64,000 bases of DNA from Pseudomonas taiwanensis DSM 21245 (GTDB lineage Bacteria; Pseudomonadota; Gammaproteobacteria; Pseudomonadales; Pseudomonadaceae). The stretch spans positions 1 to 64,000 of the forward strand of contig NZ_AUEC01000025.1 of NCBI RefSeq assembly GCF_000425785.1. Reading direction: 5' to 3'. The notes below the pieces were generated by a model that was not told the DNA's origin, searched no databases, and saw nothing but the letters and a program-made list of their open reading frames with translations. Below, in pieces: positions 1-7,738 of the stretch. How positions within the stretch are numbered: position 1 is the first letter of the stretch; every line of letters begins with the position of its first letter. Position numbers and translations under genes: made by a program.

Positions 1-45
1 GTAGGAGCGAGCCTTGCTCGCGATGCACCGCACAGGCGGTGCCGA
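1..45. repeat. REP-like hairpin element
   Basis: The window opens inside a Pseudomonas REP-like sequence. GCGAG and GCTCGC form one stem and GCACCGC with GCGGTGC a second. A closely related sequence occurs twice, inverted, at 34741-34917. The left edge may be cut by the window start. Confidence 0.6.
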
Positions 46-90
46 TTCTGAGTGCCGCGAAAGCGCCGTCACAATCAACCGAGAATCCCG

Positions 91-864
91 ATGCCCCACC
101 ACGCCCTGTACCAAGCCCTGGAAGCACAGAACCCCGCCACCCTCGAGGTGTTGCTGGCAAGCGTCACCCTGTTGCTCCCGATGCTCGACGTCATCCCAAA
201 CGCCGCCATCTTCATCAAGGACACCCAGGCCCGCTATGTCCTGGCCAACCGCACCCTGGTCCAGCGCTGTGGCCTCAAGCAATTGCAGCCATTACTGGGC
301 AAGACCAGCGCGGAAGTGTTCCCTGCACAGCTGGGCCCGGGCTACACCGAACAGGACCGTCGCGTGCTGGAGCATGGCCTGGTGCTGGAAGACCAACTGG
401 AACTGCACCTGTACGGTAGCCGCGAGCCTGGATGGTGCCTGACCCACAAGCGCCCGTTGTACGACCCGCAGGGGCGCATCATCGGCCTGGTCGGCATCTC
501 GGTAGACTTGCAGTCAGCCGCCGATACCCACCCTGCCTACCAGCGTCTGGCCGCCGTGGACGAGCACATTCGTCTGCACTTTCACCAGCCCATCAGCATG
601 GGCCAGTTGACCCGAATTGCTGGAATCTCCGTGGCGCAGCTGGAGCGCTACTGCAAGCGGGTGTTCCACCTCACGCCGCGGCAGATGATCCACAAGGCGC
701 GCCTGGAGCACGCCCATCGCCTGCTGCACAGCGACTTGCCGATCACCGAGGTGGCTTTGCAATGCGGTTACACCGACCACAGCGCGTTCAGCCGGCAGTT
801 CAAGCAACTGACCGGCTTCACACCCAGGCAATACCGCCAGGCGACGGCAACTCAGGAAGGTTGA
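91..864 (+). CDS. PAS-domain AraC family transcriptional regulator
   Basis: A 257-residue regulator. Residues about 25-140 read as a PAS sensor fold (IPNAAIFIKD, then GLVGISVDLQ at its end). Residues about 155-255 are an AraC DNA-binding domain with two helix-turn-helix units, the second with the signature CGYTDHSAFSRQFKQLTGFT. The start at 91 is chosen because the upstream in-frame ATG at 52 adds 13 basic residues without family character. The ligand is unknown. Its likely targets lie left of the window, since the next gene is convergent: the last 13 bp overlap the 3' end of the LysR gene. Confidence 0.88.
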   Translation: MPHHALYQALEAQNPATLEVLLASVTLLLPMLDVIPNAAIFIKDTQARYVLANRTLVQRCGLKQLQPLLGKTSAEVFPAQLGPGYTEQDRRVLEHGLVLEDQLELHLYGSREPGWCLTHKRPLYDPQGRIIGLVGISVDLQSAADTHPAYQRLAAVDEHIRLHFHQPISMGQLTRIAGISVAQLERYCKRVFHLTPRQMIHKARLEHAHRLLHSDLPITEVALQCGYTDHSAFSRQFKQLTGFTPRQYRQATATQEG

Positions 865-1739
865 AACAGGGCGCGAGCTTCGTCGAAACATTGCTCGGCA
901 ATCGCCGAGCGTGGCTCGCTGCGACGTAGCAGCAGGCCCACCGGGCTGTGGATGCTGGCGTCAACTACCGGGACGATGCGCATGTGTGCGCTCAGCGCTT
1001 CCAGCCCGCAGTCCAGCGGCATGACTGCGCAGCACACGCCGGCGGTGATCGCCTGGACCAGCTGGAAGCTGGAGTCGCTTTCCAGCACCGCCAGCGGCTC
1101 CAGGCCGCGGCTGCGGAAACTCAGGTCTAGCGACTGGCGGTAGTGCATGCCCTTGCTCAGCAGGCCCAGCGGAATGTCGGCCAGTTCGTCCCAGTGCAGT
1201 CGTGGGGCGTCGAACTGGAAAAAGCGCGTGTCATGCAACAGGCCCATGGTGGTGATGCCCAGTTCGATCACGTCGAAGAAGCTGGTGTTGACCTGGTCCA
1301 GGTAGCAGATGCCCAGGTCGAGCTGGTTGCGGCTCAGCCCGTCGATGATCTGCTCGGAGCTGAGCGAGCTCAGCTGAAAGTGCAGCTCAGGGTACTTGGC
1401 GCGCAGCGGCATCAGCAGGTGCATGGGGTTGAAGCTGGCTAGCGGTACGGTGCCCAGGCGCAGGCTGCCGACCACCTGGCCACGGCAACTGGCGGCCTCG
1501 GCCTGCAGACCGTCGTGGGCGGCGAGCAAGGTGCGCGCCCAGGCCAGGATGCGCTCGCCGGCTTCGGTGAATCCCTCGAAGCGCTGGCCACGCTTGACCA
1601 GCACCAGGTCCAGTTCGTCCTCCAGGTTGCGCAAGCGCATCGACAACGTGGGCTGGGTGATATGGCACAGCGCCGCGGCTTGGCCGAAATGGCGGGTCTG
1701 GTCGAGGGCGATGAGGAATTTCAGTTGCTTGATGTCCAT
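852..1739 (-). CDS. LysR family transcriptional regulator
   Basis: A 295-residue LysR-type regulator. The N-terminal winged helix-turn-helix (residues 1-60) has HFGQAAALCHITQPTLSMRL; the rest is a periplasmic-binding-protein-like effector domain (from about residue 90, GSLRLGTVPLASFNP). The start is at MDIKQLKF, the usual LysR N-terminus; a longer in-frame form to 1829 adds 30 atypical residues. It is transcribed divergently from moaB across a 208-bp gap. That gap and the moaA/molybdoenzyme gap carry the same bipartite motif, so I infer that it controls the molybdenum cluster. The effector is unknown. Confidence 0.9.
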   Translation of the reverse strand: MDIKQLKFLIALDQTRHFGQAAALCHITQPTLSMRLRNLEDELDLVLVKRGQRFEGFTEAGERILAWARTLLAAHDGLQAEAASCRGQVVGSLRLGTVPLASFNPMHLLMPLRAKYPELHFQLSSLSSEQIIDGLSRNQLDLGICYLDQVNTSFFDVIELGITTMGLLHDTRFFQFDAPRLHWDELADIPLGLLSKGMHYRQSLDLSFRSRGLEPLAVLESDSSFQLVQAITAGVCCAVMPLDCGLEALSAHMRIVPVVDASIHSPVGLLLRRSEPRSAIAEQCFDEARALFQPS

Positions 1740-1852
1740 GGTGCGGCCTGGTGTGCTGGGTAAGTGGACCTTAACCAAGTCTTGGCTGGCTGGCCATTGT
1801 TTGATGGTGTCCGGCCGTGTTGCTGGCAAGCCGGTGCCTGTAGCATGGGCCG

Positions 1853-1894
1853 ATAGAGCCGATCGATGAACCCGTTCGCCATATCGATTGGACG
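1853..1894 (+). promoter_or_regulatory. Candidate LysR operator upstream of moaB
   Basis: ATAGAGCC at 1853 is followed 28 bp later (start to start) by ATATCGATTGGACG at 1881-1894. The same pair, ATCGAGCC and ATTTCGATTGGACG, occurs with the same 28-bp offset at 4607-4648 upstream of the molybdoenzyme gene. The distal half ends 53 bp before the moaB start. Confidence 0.45.
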
Positions 1895-1947
1895 CCTGGC
1901 GGCCAGGCCTCTAGCGTGGCGGCAATGCCATTCGAGGAGCACACCCT

Positions 1948-2487
1948 GTGAGCGTCAAACCCGATGCAGTGTTCGTACCGCTGAACATCGCTGTACTCAC
2001 CGTCAGCGATACCCGAACCTACGACAACGACACCTCCGGCGAGCTGTTGGCCAGCCGCGCGGTGCAGATGGGCCATCGCCTGGTGGCGAGGTCGCTGCTC
2101 AAGGACGACCTGTATAAGATCCGCGCCCAGGTCGCCACCTGGATAGCCGACGACAACGTGCAGGTGGTGCTGGTCACTGGCGGCACTGGTTTCACCGGGC
2201 GCGACAGCACGCCTGAAGCGGTGCAGTGCCTGCTGGACAAGCGCATCGATGGCTTCGGTGAGTTGTTCCGTGCCCTGTCGATCCTCGATATCGGCACCTC
2301 GACGGTGCAGAGCCGGGCAATGGCCGGGCTGGCCAACGGTACCTTGGTCTGTTGCCTGCCAGGTTCGACCGGTGCCTGCCGCACGGCCTGGGAGGGGATC
2401 CTGGCCGAGCAGCTCGACGCCCGGCACCGGCCGTGCAATTTCGTACCGCACCTCAAGCCGATTGCGGTGTGCGAGAGCCGCGGTTGA
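1948..2487 (+). CDS. moaB: Molybdenum cofactor biosynthesis protein MoaB
   Basis: A 179-residue MoaB/Mog-family protein that by homology binds molybdopterin and adenylylates it before molybdenum insertion, in the cytoplasm. The MoCF domain is recognisable from TVSDTRTYDNDTSG near residue 20 and from the nucleotide-binding VTGGTGFTGRDSTPEA near residue 75; LPGSTGACRTAWEGIL closes the fold. Translation starts with GTG at 1948, preceded by a good GAGGAG. It stands close to moaA and a molybdoenzyme gene, which suggests a dedicated cofactor supply in addition to any housekeeping moa genes elsewhere. Confidence 0.92.
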   Translation: MSVKPDAVFVPLNIAVLTVSDTRTYDNDTSGELLASRAVQMGHRLVARSLLKDDLYKIRAQVATWIADDNVQVVLVTGGTGFTGRDSTPEAVQCLLDKRIDGFGELFRALSILDIGTSTVQSRAMAGLANGTLVCCLPGSTGACRTAWEGILAEQLDARHRPCNFVPHLKPIAVCESRG

Positions 2488-2528
2488 TGTCGGCCCTCAG
2501 TCGCCGGTAAACCGCGGCGATTGGGGCA

Positions 2529-3428
2529 TCAGCTCAACACATGATCGACCGGTTGCAACGCCTCGGGCAATGGCTCGACCCCAAGCCCCGCCAGCACATC
2601 CCGTTCGATGGTGCGCACCATGGCATCGGTGGGCAAGTCGTTCTCATCGCGCCCGAACGGGTCTTCCAACTCATTGCCGATCGCATCCAGGCCAAAGAAG
2701 GTGTAACCCACGATGGTGGTGAACAGCGGCGCCAGCCAGCCCAGCGGCTCGGCCAGGGCAAACGGTAGCAACAGGCAGAAAATGTAGATGGTGCGGTGCA
2801 GCAACAGGGTGTAGGGGAACGGCAACGGCGTGCCCTTGATCCGCTCACAGGTAGCCTGCACCTGCGAAAGTCCCGTCAATCGCTGCTCCAGCAAGGTGTA
2901 GCGCCACTCGCTGATGTGGTTCTGTTCGGCCAGCTGTGAGCACTGCGCGCCGACCTGGCGCAGGATGCCGTCGCAAACGTTGTGCGGGCTGATACCGTGC
3001 GTGTCGGCCAGCCAGGGACGTGCCGCGGCAAGGTCGTCTTCATTGCGCAGCCTGGCATTGAGTGCATGGGCGAAGCCACATAGGCTGCGCAGAAACTGGC
3101 TGCGCAACTGCTCGTCGGTGATCGCCACGCTCTCGCGCACGAACGAACGGGTCTCGATGATCAGCATGCCCCAGGCCTTGCGGCCCTCCCACCAACGGTC
3201 GTAGCAGGCGTTGTTGCGAAAGCTCATGAAGATCGACAACGACAGGCCCAGCAGGGTGAACGGGGTCGCGCTGACCGGGTAGAAGAACGCCGGGAAGTGC
3301 CGCTCGACCAACACGATCAGTGCCGCCAGCAAGGTAACCGTGAGGCAACGCAAGGCAATGCGTTTGATGATCGACCCTTTGAGGGTGAACAACACGCGCA
3401 GCACATCAGGGCGGGAGTGGACGATCAT
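2529..3428 (-). CDS. Bestrophin family (YneE/UPF0187) membrane protein
   Basis: A 299-residue bacterial bestrophin homologue. The family forms pentameric ion channels in the inner membrane. The sequence has the characteristic FRNNACYDRWWEGRKAWG at about residues 70-87, hydrophobic segments near residues 25-65 and 210-250, and the C-terminal DEIGNELEDPFG-type motif (here DAIGNELEDPFGRDENDLP). It starts 20 bp downstream of moaA on the same strand, so the two are probably co-transcribed. Why an anion or cation channel would sit between two molybdopterin genes is not evident from sequence. It converges with moaB 41 bp away. Confidence 0.88.
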   Translation of the reverse strand: MIVHSRPDVLRVLFTLKGSIIKRIALRCLTVTLLAALIVLVERHFPAFFYPVSATPFTLLGLSLSIFMSFRNNACYDRWWEGRKAWGMLIIETRSFVRESVAITDEQLRSQFLRSLCGFAHALNARLRNEDDLAAARPWLADTHGISPHNVCDGILRQVGAQCSQLAEQNHISEWRYTLLEQRLTGLSQVQATCERIKGTPLPFPYTLLLHRTIYIFCLLLPFALAEPLGWLAPLFTTIVGYTFFGLDAIGNELEDPFGRDENDLPTDAMVRTIERDVLAGLGVEPLPEALQPVDHVLS

Positions 3429-3448
3429 GGAAGTCCAGAGGCGGGCAC

Positions 3449-4453
3449 TCAGCCGCCGGTCATGTTCATGAAACGCAGGATCTGCACATCGCCGCCGACT
3501 TCGAAATGATGGCGGTATGGCTTGAGGTGCAGTGAGTCGCGGATGGCTTTTTCCAGGCGTTCGGGATTGCCCGGATGGGCACGAAGCACGTGCTTGAGGT
3601 CCACCGAGTGCTCATTGCCCAGGCACAGCAGCAGGCGACCTTCGACGGTCAGGCGCACGCGGTTGCAGGTGGCGCAGAAGTTGTGGCTGTGCGGCGAGAT
3701 GAAGCCGACCCGACTGTCCGGCGCCTCGGCCAGGCGCCAGTAACGTGCCGGGCCTTGGGACGATTCGGTGGACTCTACCAGGGTGAAATGCTCGGCCAGG
3801 CGCTCACGCACCTCGTCGCTGGAGCAGAACGACTCGCCCCGCTCATGTTCGCTGATAACGCCCAAGGGCATTTCTTCAATGAAGGTGATGTCCAGGTCAC
3901 GGTCGATGGCAAAGCGCACCAGGTCGACCAGTTCATCGTCGTTGCGCCCTTTGAGCACCACGCAATTGAGTTTGGTCCGGTGAAAACCGGCGCGGCGGGC
4001 GGCGTCGATACCCGCGATCACCTGGCTGAGGTCGCCTGTGCGGGTCAGCTGCTTGAAGCGCTCGGCATTCAGACTGTCGAGGCTGATGTTCAGGCGTGAG
4101 ACGCCGGCGTCGAACAAGGGTTGGGCCATTCGCCCCAGTTGCGAGCCATTGCTGGTCAGGCATAGTTCACGCAGGCCCGGCAGGGCGGCGATGCGCTGGC
4201 ACAGCTCGACGATACCCTGGCGTACCAGAGGCTCGCCGCCGGTTAGGCGGATCTTTCGGGTACCCAGGGCGACGAAGCGTTCGGCGACCTGGAACAGCTC
4301 TTCGAGGCTAAGGATCTGTTGGCGCGGCAGGAACTGCATGTCCTCGGCCATGCAATAGACACAGCGGAAGTCGCAGCGGTCAGTAACCGACATCCGTAAG
4401 TAGTCGATTTTCCGGTTGAAGCCGTCGATCAGGGGCCGGCTGTTCTGTTCCAC
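3449..4453 (-). CDS. moaA: GTP 3',8-cyclase MoaA
   Basis: A 334-residue radical-SAM enzyme that converts GTP to 3',8-cyclo-GTP, the first step of molybdopterin synthesis. The N-terminal [4Fe-4S] motif is CDFRCVYC (residues about 27-34). The C-terminal cluster site is [12 protein letters not shown] plus a later Cys in LLCLGNEHS. The protein ends in the catalytically important Gly-Gly (MNMTGG). The start codon is GTG. It is divergent from the YdeP-type molybdoenzyme across a 282-bp gap, and the bestrophin gene follows it by 20 bp. Pseudomonads often have more than one moaA, so this is probably an accessory copy. Confidence 0.95.
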   Translation of the reverse strand: MEQNSRPLIDGFNRKIDYLRMSVTDRCDFRCVYCMAEDMQFLPRQQILSLEELFQVAERFVALGTRKIRLTGGEPLVRQGIVELCQRIAALPGLRELCLTSNGSQLGRMAQPLFDAGVSRLNISLDSLNAERFKQLTRTGDLSQVIAGIDAARRAGFHRTKLNCVVLKGRNDDELVDLVRFAIDRDLDITFIEEMPLGVISEHERGESFCSSDEVRERLAEHFTLVESTESSQGPARYWRLAEAPDSRVGFISPHSHNFCATCNRVRLTVEGRLLLCLGNEHSVDLKHVLRAHPGNPERLEKAIRDSLHLKPYRHHFEVGGDVQILRFMNMTGG

Positions 4454-4494
4454 GTTCGCGCTCGAATGAGGTAGGGGCGGCGGACGCCGCGTGT

Positions 4495-4514
4495 CAGGTT
4501 CAAGCTATAACCTG
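4495..4514. promoter_or_regulatory. Inverted repeat in moaA leader region
   Basis: CAGGTT and AACCTG form perfect 6-bp arms separated by 8 bp, 42 bp upstream of the moaA start. It could be an operator or an RNA hairpin in the moaA leader. I could not fold the region into the known Moco riboswitch by eye. Confidence 0.3.
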
Positions 4515-4606
4515 GCGCCACCCCCGTCAAATTGCTTTCTCCGACTAATTGATAAATACCCTCTATCGTGGCTGCACGTCCCGTGTGGCATGGGCTGTAG
4601 GGCATC

Positions 4607-4648
4607 ATCGAGCCTGCTTATCGAGCCGTAAGGTATTTCGATTGGACG
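4607..4648 (+). promoter_or_regulatory. Candidate LysR operator between moaA and molybdoenzyme gene
   Basis: ATCGAGCC at 4607 and ATTTCGATTGGACG at 4635-4648 repeat the two halves of the site upstream of moaB (1853-1894) with the same 28-bp offset. The position, 88 bp before the molybdoenzyme start and about 180 bp from moaA, would suit control of both divergent genes. Confidence 0.45.
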
Positions 4649-4735
4649 GCCTCGGTTCGGGCTCCATACGCTGGAAAAAAGCCGGGCAACTGACCTGGCG
4701 GCCTTTTTCGAATGCCCCGCGTGAGGATCCATCCC

Positions 4736-7066
4736 ATGAGCCAAGACGAACACATCAGGGACTACAAAGGCCCCGCCGCCGGCTGGGGCGCGCTCAAGAG
4801 CGTGACCAAGAGCTGGCTGGGTAGTGACAACGCCTTCAAGAACCTGCGTGCCATGCTCAAGACCAATCAGAACGGCGGCTTCGACTGCCCAGGTTGCGCG
4901 TGGGGCGAGTCGCCGGAAAGCGACATGGTCAAGTTCTGCGAGAACGGCGCCAAGGCGGTGAACTGGGAGGCAACCGGCCGGTCGGTCGACCCGGCATTCT
5001 TCGCCAAGTACAGCGTCAGTGCCCTGGCCGAACAGACCGATTACTGGCTGGAGTACCAGGGTCGCCTGACCCACCCGATGCGCTATGACGCGGCCTCCGA
5101 CCACTACGTGGAAACGACTTGGGACGACGCATTCGCCCTGATCGCCCAGCACCTGCAAGCGCTCGACTCGCCGGATGAGGCCGAGTTCTACACCTCGGGT
5201 CGGGCCAGCAACGAGGCGGCATTTCTCTACCAGCTGTTCGTGCGCGCCTACGGCACCAACAACTTCCCCGACTGCTCGAACATGTGCCATGAGGCCAGCG
5301 GTACCGGCATGTCCGAAACCCTTGGCGTGGGCAAGGGCACGGTGGTGTTCCACGACCTGGAGCTGGCGGATGCGATCTTCGTCATCGGCCAGAACCCTGG
5401 CACCAACCACCCGCGGATGCTCGAACCCCTGCGCGAGGCGGTCAAGCGTGGCGCACAGGTGGTGTGCTTCAATCCGCTCAAGGAGCGTGGACTGGAGCGC
5501 TTCCAGCATCCGCAGCATCCCTTCGAGATGCTCAGCAATGGCTCCGAGCCGACCAACACCGCGTATTTCCGCCCGGCCCTCGGCGGCGACATGGCTGCCA
5601 TGCGCGGCATCGCCAAGTTCCTTCTGCAGTGGGAGCGCGAAGCCCTGGCCAAGGGTGAACCCCCCGTGTTCGACCATGTTTTCATCGCGGAGCACACCAG
5701 TGGCGTCGAGGCCTACTTGGCCGCGGTGGATGCCACCTCCTGGGAGCATATCGTCGAGCAGTCGGGTTTGACCCTGGCCGAGATCGAGTTGGCAGCACGT
5801 ATGTACCGCAAGGCCGAGCGAGTGATCATGTGCTGGGCCATGGGGATCACCCAACACCGTCACTCGGTGGCTACGGTGCAGGAAATCGTCAACTTGCAGT
5901 TGCTGCGCGGTAACGTCGGCAAGCCGGGCGCAGGCCTGTCGCCGGTGCGTGGCCACAGCAACGTGCAGGGCGACCGCACCATGGGCATCGACGAGAAACC
6001 AAGGGCTGGGCTGCTCGATGCGCTGGAGAAGCGCTTCCAGTTTCGCGCTCCGCGTAACCCTGGGCACAACGCCGTGCTGGCGATCAAGGCGATGGAAGAG
6101 GGGCGGGCCAAGGTCTTCGTCGCGTTGGGGGGCAACTTCGCCCAAGCCACGCCAGATACGCCCCGTACCCACGCAGCCTTGCGCAACTGTGCGCTGACGG
6201 TGCAGATTTCCACCAAGCTCAATCGCTCGCACCTGGTTACCGGGCGCGATGCGCTGATCCTGCCCTGCCTGGGCCGTACCGAGATCGACCTGCAGGCCAC
6301 CGGTCCGCAAGGTGTTACCGTTGAAGACACCTTCAGCATGGTGCATCTCTCCCACGGTCAACTGCGTCCACGGTCGCCCCATCTGCGTTCAGAACCGGCC
6401 ATCATCGCCGGCATGGCCAAGGCCACCTTGGGCAACAAGCCCATCGACTGGGAATACGCCATCGCCGACTATGGCCGCATACGCAGTCTGATCGCCGATG
6501 TGATTCCGGGTTTTGCCGACTTCAACAAGCGCCTGCAGCATCCGGGGGGCTTCCACCTGGGCAACAGTGCCGCCGAGCGCAGTTGGCGCACCGCCACTGG
6601 CAAGGCGCGTTTCAGCGCCAGCCAATTGCCTGAACACCTGGTCAATGCCCAGGTGCTGGCCCGTGGTGACAAGCCGGACCTGATCCTGCAGACGCTGCGT
6701 TCGCACGACCAGTACAACACCACGCTATACGGCCTGGATGACCGCTACCGAGGGGTGTTCGGCCTGCGCGAGGTCGTGTTCGTCAATGAGGCTGACATTC
6801 GCCGCCTGGGCTTCGAGCCGGGTGAGCAGGTGGACATGGTGTCGCTGTGGGAGGATGGCCGCGAGCGTCGTGTAGCGGGGTTCCGTCTGGTGCCCTATGA
6901 CGTGCCCGAGGGGCAGGCGGCGGCTTACTACCCCGAGACCAACCCGCTGGTACCGTTGGAAAGTTACGGCGAAGGGACCTACACGCCAACCTCCAAATTC
7001 GTGGCCATTCGACTGGAGAAAGCCAAGGCCGTTAACCGGATCGGCACCGTGCTGGCAGCGGACTGA
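4736..7066 (+). CDS. YdeP/FdhF-family molybdopterin oxidoreductase
   Basis: A 776-residue member of the formate-dehydrogenase-like molybdoenzymes of the YdeP type, a cytoplasmic bis-MGD protein whose physiological reaction is not established. The N-terminus has an iron-sulfur-type CPGCAWGE near residue 50. The central region has SNMCHEASGTGMSETLG and GQNPGTNHPR (cofactor binding), and the C-terminal molydop-binding domain has LILQTLRSHDQYNTTLYG and YYPETNPLVPLESY. No twin-arginine signal is present. The start at 4736 (MSQDEHIRD) follows GTGAGGATCC; an upstream in-frame ATG at 4712 is less likely. The divergent moaA and nearby moaB suggest local cofactor supply. In other bacteria relatives are linked to acid resistance, but that role is not shown here. 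Confidence 0.9.
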   Translation: MSQDEHIRDYKGPAAGWGALKSVTKSWLGSDNAFKNLRAMLKTNQNGGFDCPGCAWGESPESDMVKFCENGAKAVNWEATGRSVDPAFFAKYSVSALAEQTDYWLEYQGRLTHPMRYDAASDHYVETTWDDAFALIAQHLQALDSPDEAEFYTSGRASNEAAFLYQLFVRAYGTNNFPDCSNMCHEASGTGMSETLGVGKGTVVFHDLELADAIFVIGQNPGTNHPRMLEPLREAVKRGAQVVCFNPLKERGLERFQHPQHPFEMLSNGSEPTNTAYFRPALGGDMAAMRGIAKFLLQWEREALAKGEPPVFDHVFIAEHTSGVEAYLAAVDATSWEHIVEQSGLTLAEIELAARMYRKAERVIMCWAMGITQHRHSVATVQEIVNLQLLRGNVGKPGAGLSPVRGHSNVQGDRTMGIDEKPRAGLLDALEKRFQFRAPRNPGHNAVLAIKAMEEGRAKVFVALGGNFAQATPDTPRTHAALRNCALTVQISTKLNRSHLVTGRDALILPCLGRTEIDLQATGPQGVTVEDTFSMVHLSHGQLRPRSPHLRSEPAIIAGMAKATLGNKPIDWEYAIADYGRIRSLIADVIPGFADFNKRLQHPGGFHLGNSAAERSWRTATGKARFSASQLPEHLVNAQVLARGDKPDLILQTLRSHDQYNTTLYGLDDRYRGVFGLREVVFVNEADIRRLGFEPGEQVDMVSLWEDGRERRVAGFRLVPYDVPEGQAAAYYPETNPLVPLESYGEGTYTPTSKFVAIRLEKAKAVNRIGTVLAAD

Positions 7067-7135
7067 ACACAGCCCATCATCGCCGTCACGCTGATGCTGC
7101 AGGGGCCGGCGTGCCGGTGATGAGGCTGGCACCTG

Positions 7136-7597
7136 TCACGAACGATGCACCGGGTACGCCGTGGTGTACTTCATCTGCTCCATGGCAAAACTGGAAGTGA
7201 TGTTGGAAAGTCCGTCGGTGCTGTTGATCAGTTTCTTGTAGAAACGGTCATATGCCGCGATATCCCCCACCACCACACGCAGCATGTAGTCCCAGTCTCC
7301 GGACATTCTGTAGAACTCCATCACCTCCTCGAAGCCGTTCACCGTCGTGGCGAACTGCTCCAGCCATGCGCTGTCGTGGCGTTGGGTCTTGAGCTGGACG
7401 AACACGGTCAAGCCCAGCCCTAGCCGCTGCGGGTCGAGCAACGCAACGCGGCCAATGATGTAGCCGTCTTCTTCAAGCCGTTTGACCCGCTTCCAGCACG
7501 GGGTGGTGGACAGGTTGACGGCCTCGGCCAGGTCCTTGAGGGAAATCGAAGCGTCGCGCTGGAGCAGGGTCAGGATGTGTTGGTCGAAACTGTCCAT
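7136..7597 (-). CDS. Lrp/AsnC family transcriptional regulator
   Basis: A 153-residue feast/famine regulator. The N-terminal helix-turn-helix reads ISLKDLAEAVNLSTTPCWKR (residues about 19-38) and the C-terminal RAM ligand domain spans about 65-145, with MSGDWDYMLRVVVGD. It is divergent from the PLP enzyme at 7739, and two AT-rich inverted repeats lie between them. Regulation of that gene in response to an amino acid is therefore the simplest reading. The effector is not predictable from the sequence. Confidence 0.93.
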   Translation of the reverse strand: MDSFDQHILTLLQRDASISLKDLAEAVNLSTTPCWKRVKRLEEDGYIIGRVALLDPQRLGLGLTVFVQLKTQRHDSAWLEQFATTVNGFEEVMEFYRMSGDWDYMLRVVVGDIAAYDRFYKKLINSTDGLSNITSSFAMEQMKYTTAYPVHRS

Positions 7598-7616
7598 GGG
7601 CCTCTGGCGATCAAGT

Positions 7617-7666
7617 GAGAAAAATTATTCTCCGAGGGTAGCGTGAAATAGCAAAAAATACTGCTA
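7617..7666. promoter_or_regulatory. Two candidate Lrp-type operators
   Basis: GAGAAAAATTATTCTC (7617-7632) and TAGCAAAAAATACTGCTA (7649-7666) are AT-centred inverted repeats with 5-bp arms. Their centres are 33 bp apart, about three helical turns, as expected for co-operative Lrp-family binding. They lie between the divergent regulator and PLP-enzyme genes. Confidence 0.45.
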
Positions 7667-7738
7667 TAGGAGCCTCTTGCGCGGGTGTGAGATAGTGGCG
7701 CTCTTCAACCTGTCTCCCTTCGACCAATGGACCCGACC

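Noticed and set aside
4454..4735. Possible molybdenum-cofactor riboswitch upstream of moaA
   Set aside because: Only a simple 6-bp inverted repeat and a GC-rich hairpin are visible; I could not find the multi-stem architecture of the Moco motif.
4505..6382. A 625-codon open frame on the minus strand
   Set aside because: It lies antisense to the molybdoenzyme gene, in GC-rich sequence where long spurious frames are common. Its translation has no family motifs and the + strand protein is unmistakable.
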